Source: Pyrinomonadaceae bacterium (lineage in GTDB: Bacteria; Acidobacteriota; Blastocatellia; Pyrinomonadales; Pyrinomonadaceae). Taken from it: 7,296 nt of DNA. The notes below the pieces were generated by a model, which was given only the letters and a program-made list of their open reading frames with translations, had not been told where the DNA came from and made no database searches. The position numbers and the translations under genes were made by a program. This document shows positions 6,057 to 7,296 of this stretch, in pieces. The stretch's first letter is position 1. Each line of letters opens with the position of its first letter. The stretch is from NCBI GenBank assembly GCA_013812565.1, contig JACCTF010000336.1, positions 1 to 7,296 of the forward strand, given 5' to 3'.

Positions 6057-6641
6057 TCAGTTCTTCTTTAACTCTGTCAATACCAGCTTGGCGACCGATT
6101 TGAGAGTGTCAAAGACGCCGGTGCCTTTAGAAGCGACGGCTTCGTGCATGATTTCATCTTTGCGCCGGAGTTCAGCGGCAATATCTGCAACGGGCAGGCT
6201 GCCCGGCAGATCGCGTTTATTGAGCTGCAAGACATAGGGAATCTTCATTAGGTCGTAGCCATTCGCCTGTAGATTTTCTTCCAGATTGGCAAGCGATTCA
6301 ATGTTGGCGTCCATGCGCTCTTCCTGGCTGTCGGCGACAAAGACAACGCCATCAACTCCCTTCAGAATAAGCTTGCGCGAAGCGTCGTAAAACACTTGAC
6401 CGGGCACGGTATAAAGGTGAAAGCGCGTCTTAAATCCGCGCACCGTTCCGAGTTCGAGCGGCATGAAATCGAAGAAGAGGGTGCGGTCTGTCTCGGTTGC
6501 CAAGCTGATCAGCTTGCCCTTTGACCCGGGCGCAGTGGAATCGAAGATGTGTTGCAAGTTCGTCGTTATACCACACAACCCTGGGCCGTAGTAGACGATC
6601 TTGCAATTTATTTCGCGGGAAGCGTAGTTGATAAACGTCAT
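6057..6641 (-). CDS. mglA: MglA-like small Ras-family GTPase with P-loop lysine replaced by isoleucine
   Basis: A 194-residue protein that from memory matches Myxococcus MglA closely over its whole length: [19 protein letters not shown], then [13 protein letters not shown] (47-59) with switch-region R53 and T54, [13 protein letters not shown] (78-90) with Q82, [11 protein letters not shown] (96-106), base-recognition NKRD (141-144) and [15 protein letters not shown] at the end. MglA is a cytosolic polarity and motility switch controlled by the GTPase-activating protein MglB. Here the P-loop reads [10 protein letters not shown], with I25 (codon ATA at plus 6567-6569) in place of the lysine that contacts nucleotide phosphates. 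The frame and all surrounding residues are intact. Either a real degenerate GTPase or a one-base error explains it. The start matches the family; no Shine-Dalgarno precedes it. The partner mglB-like gene is 138 bp upstream. Confidence 0.93.
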   Translation of the reverse strand: MTFINYASREINCKIVYYGPGLCGITTNLQHIFDSTAPGSKGKLISLATETDRTLFFDFMPLELGTVRGFKTRFHLYTVPGQVFYDASRKLILKGVDGVVFVADSQEERMDANIESLANLEENLQANGYDLMKIPYVLQLNKRDLPGSLPVADIAAELRRKDEIMHEAVASKGTGVFDTLKSVAKLVLTELKKN

Positions 6642-6719
6642 AGCAGTTAAAGCTCGGGTTCTGAAAAGCGGCCTCGGTAATGAGAAAAAGACCGTTTAGG
6701 TTTGATGTAAATCGCTTTG

Positions 6720-6755
6720 TCGAAGCTTGGGTCGAAGCTTGGGTCGAAGCTTGGG
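6720..6755. repeat. Three exact 12-bp tandem repeats between the mglB- and mglA-like genes
   Basis: The unit TCGAAGCTTGGG occurs three times without mismatch at 6720-6731, 6732-6743 and 6744-6755. Each contains the palindrome AAGCTT. The tract lies 79 bp before the mglA-like start in a 138-bp spacer (6642-6779) that otherwise shows no clear promoter, hairpin or gene. It could be a slippage tract or a set of protein binding sites; the sequence does not decide. Confidence 0.9.
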
Positions 6756-6779
6756 TAGCGGTTGTTGCTAATGGCGGCT

Positions 6780-7262
6780 CTAATTAAACAAGCTGTCAAT
6801 GTCCTCATCCGTGATTTCTGCGAAGAGCGCCCCATCGCTCGCCGTCTTCTTGCTGCTTTCGCGCACAACTTCGTCGAAGACCGCAGCCAGTAGATGCGCG
6901 GCTTGTTTAACGCGCAGCTTAACTAAACCCAAGCTGGAACTTTCGTCGAAGATTACAACCAACACAGCGCGCCCGATCACACAGATGTGAATACCGGCGT
7001 GCTCACCTTCATGCGACAAAGTGGGGAACTCTTTCTCGCCGATTAAATGTGCCATGCCGTTTGTCGCGGCAACGTTTCCGGCAGCCAAGGATGCTAGGCT
7101 TGTTGTATCGAGGTTGCTTATATCCCCCTGCTCGGCGATCAGTTGACCGCTCTTATCGATAAGCAACAGAACGTGGTTCGCGGTATCGAGACGCAGGCTC
7201 GCAAGAACAGATTTGATCTGTTCGTACTGCTGCTCACGCATATGGATTGAGGTCCCTGTCAT
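6780..7262 (-). CDS. mglB: Roadblock/LC7 domain protein, MglB-like GTPase regulator
   Basis: A 160-residue protein. The roadblock fold covers about residues 12-135: YEQIKSVLASLRL helix, VLLLIDKSGQLIAEQG (31-46), TTSLASLAAGNVAATNGMAHLIGE (53-76), FPTLSHEGEHAGIHICVIG, VLVVIFDESSSLGLVKLRVKQAAHLL. In Myxococcus, dimers of MglB act as GTPase-activating protein for MglA and set cell polarity. After the fold is a hydrophilic linker and a C-terminal tail, EITDEDIDSLFN (149-160), resembling the CheY-docking peptide of FliM. ATG 7262 is used, but ATG 7241 (MREQQYEQ) is equally likely; neither has a well-placed Shine-Dalgarno. It is followed on the same strand by the mglA-like gene, the same order as in Myxococcus. 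Only 34 bp upstream are visible, so its promoter is probably outside. Confidence 0.9.
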   Translation of the reverse strand: MTGTSIHMREQQYEQIKSVLASLRLDTANHVLLLIDKSGQLIAEQGDISNLDTTSLASLAAGNVAATNGMAHLIGEKEFPTLSHEGEHAGIHICVIGRAVLVVIFDESSSLGLVKLRVKQAAHLLAAVFDEVVRESSKKTASDGALFAEITDEDIDSLFN

Positions 7263-7296
7263 TAAAACAAACGCTTTCTCTGATGAGGTTCAAACC

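Overview
The window comes from a bacterium, most likely an Acidobacteriota member (Blastocatellia-like). This is inferred from three things seen together: a microcompartment operon with a class II aldolase (PVM or PVM-like type), a Myxococcus-style MglB/MglA pair, and moderately GC-rich housekeeping genes. No taxonomic marker is present, so the placement is tentative. Nearly all of the sequence is explained by nine genes in three blocks.

Block 1 (1-2260, minus strand) reads rex, class II aldolase, BMC-H hexamer shell protein, BMC-P pentamer shell protein (cut by the window edge). It is the start of a bacterial microcompartment operon. The aldolase carries a linker and a C-terminal amphipathic helix that looks like an encapsulation peptide. 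Such compartments split fuculose/rhamnulose phosphates to lactaldehyde and process the aldehyde inside the shell. A NADH-sensing Rex repressor as first gene fits a redox-balanced aldehyde pathway. A good promoter (TTGAGC, 18 bp, TATACT) lies just before rex and fixes its start.

Block 2 (2324-5922, plus strand) reads ruvA, ruvB, queA, and a RimI-like GNAT acetyltransferase. RuvA and RuvB form the Holliday-junction branch-migration motor and QueA makes epoxyqueuosine in tRNA. The ruvA-ruvB and queA-GNAT spacers each hold an imperfect heptanucleotide-repeat element folded as an inverted repeat that ends directly at a CTTTT-ATG start. A third, one-armed heptad tract lies between the aldolase and BMC-H genes.

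Block 3 (6057-7262, minus strand) reads an MglB-like roadblock protein and then an MglA-like GTPase, separated by 138 bp with three exact 12-bp tandem repeats. The MglA-like protein keeps every other landmark of the family, but the essential P-loop lysine (K25) is isoleucine. The MglB-like protein ends in a FliM-like acidic tail. Blocks 2 and 3 converge at 5923-6056, where there is a candidate terminator hairpin.

The most interesting points are the P-loop-substituted MglA, the heptad inverted-repeat elements, the Rex-led microcompartment operon with a cargo-tagged aldolase, and the MglB tail motif.
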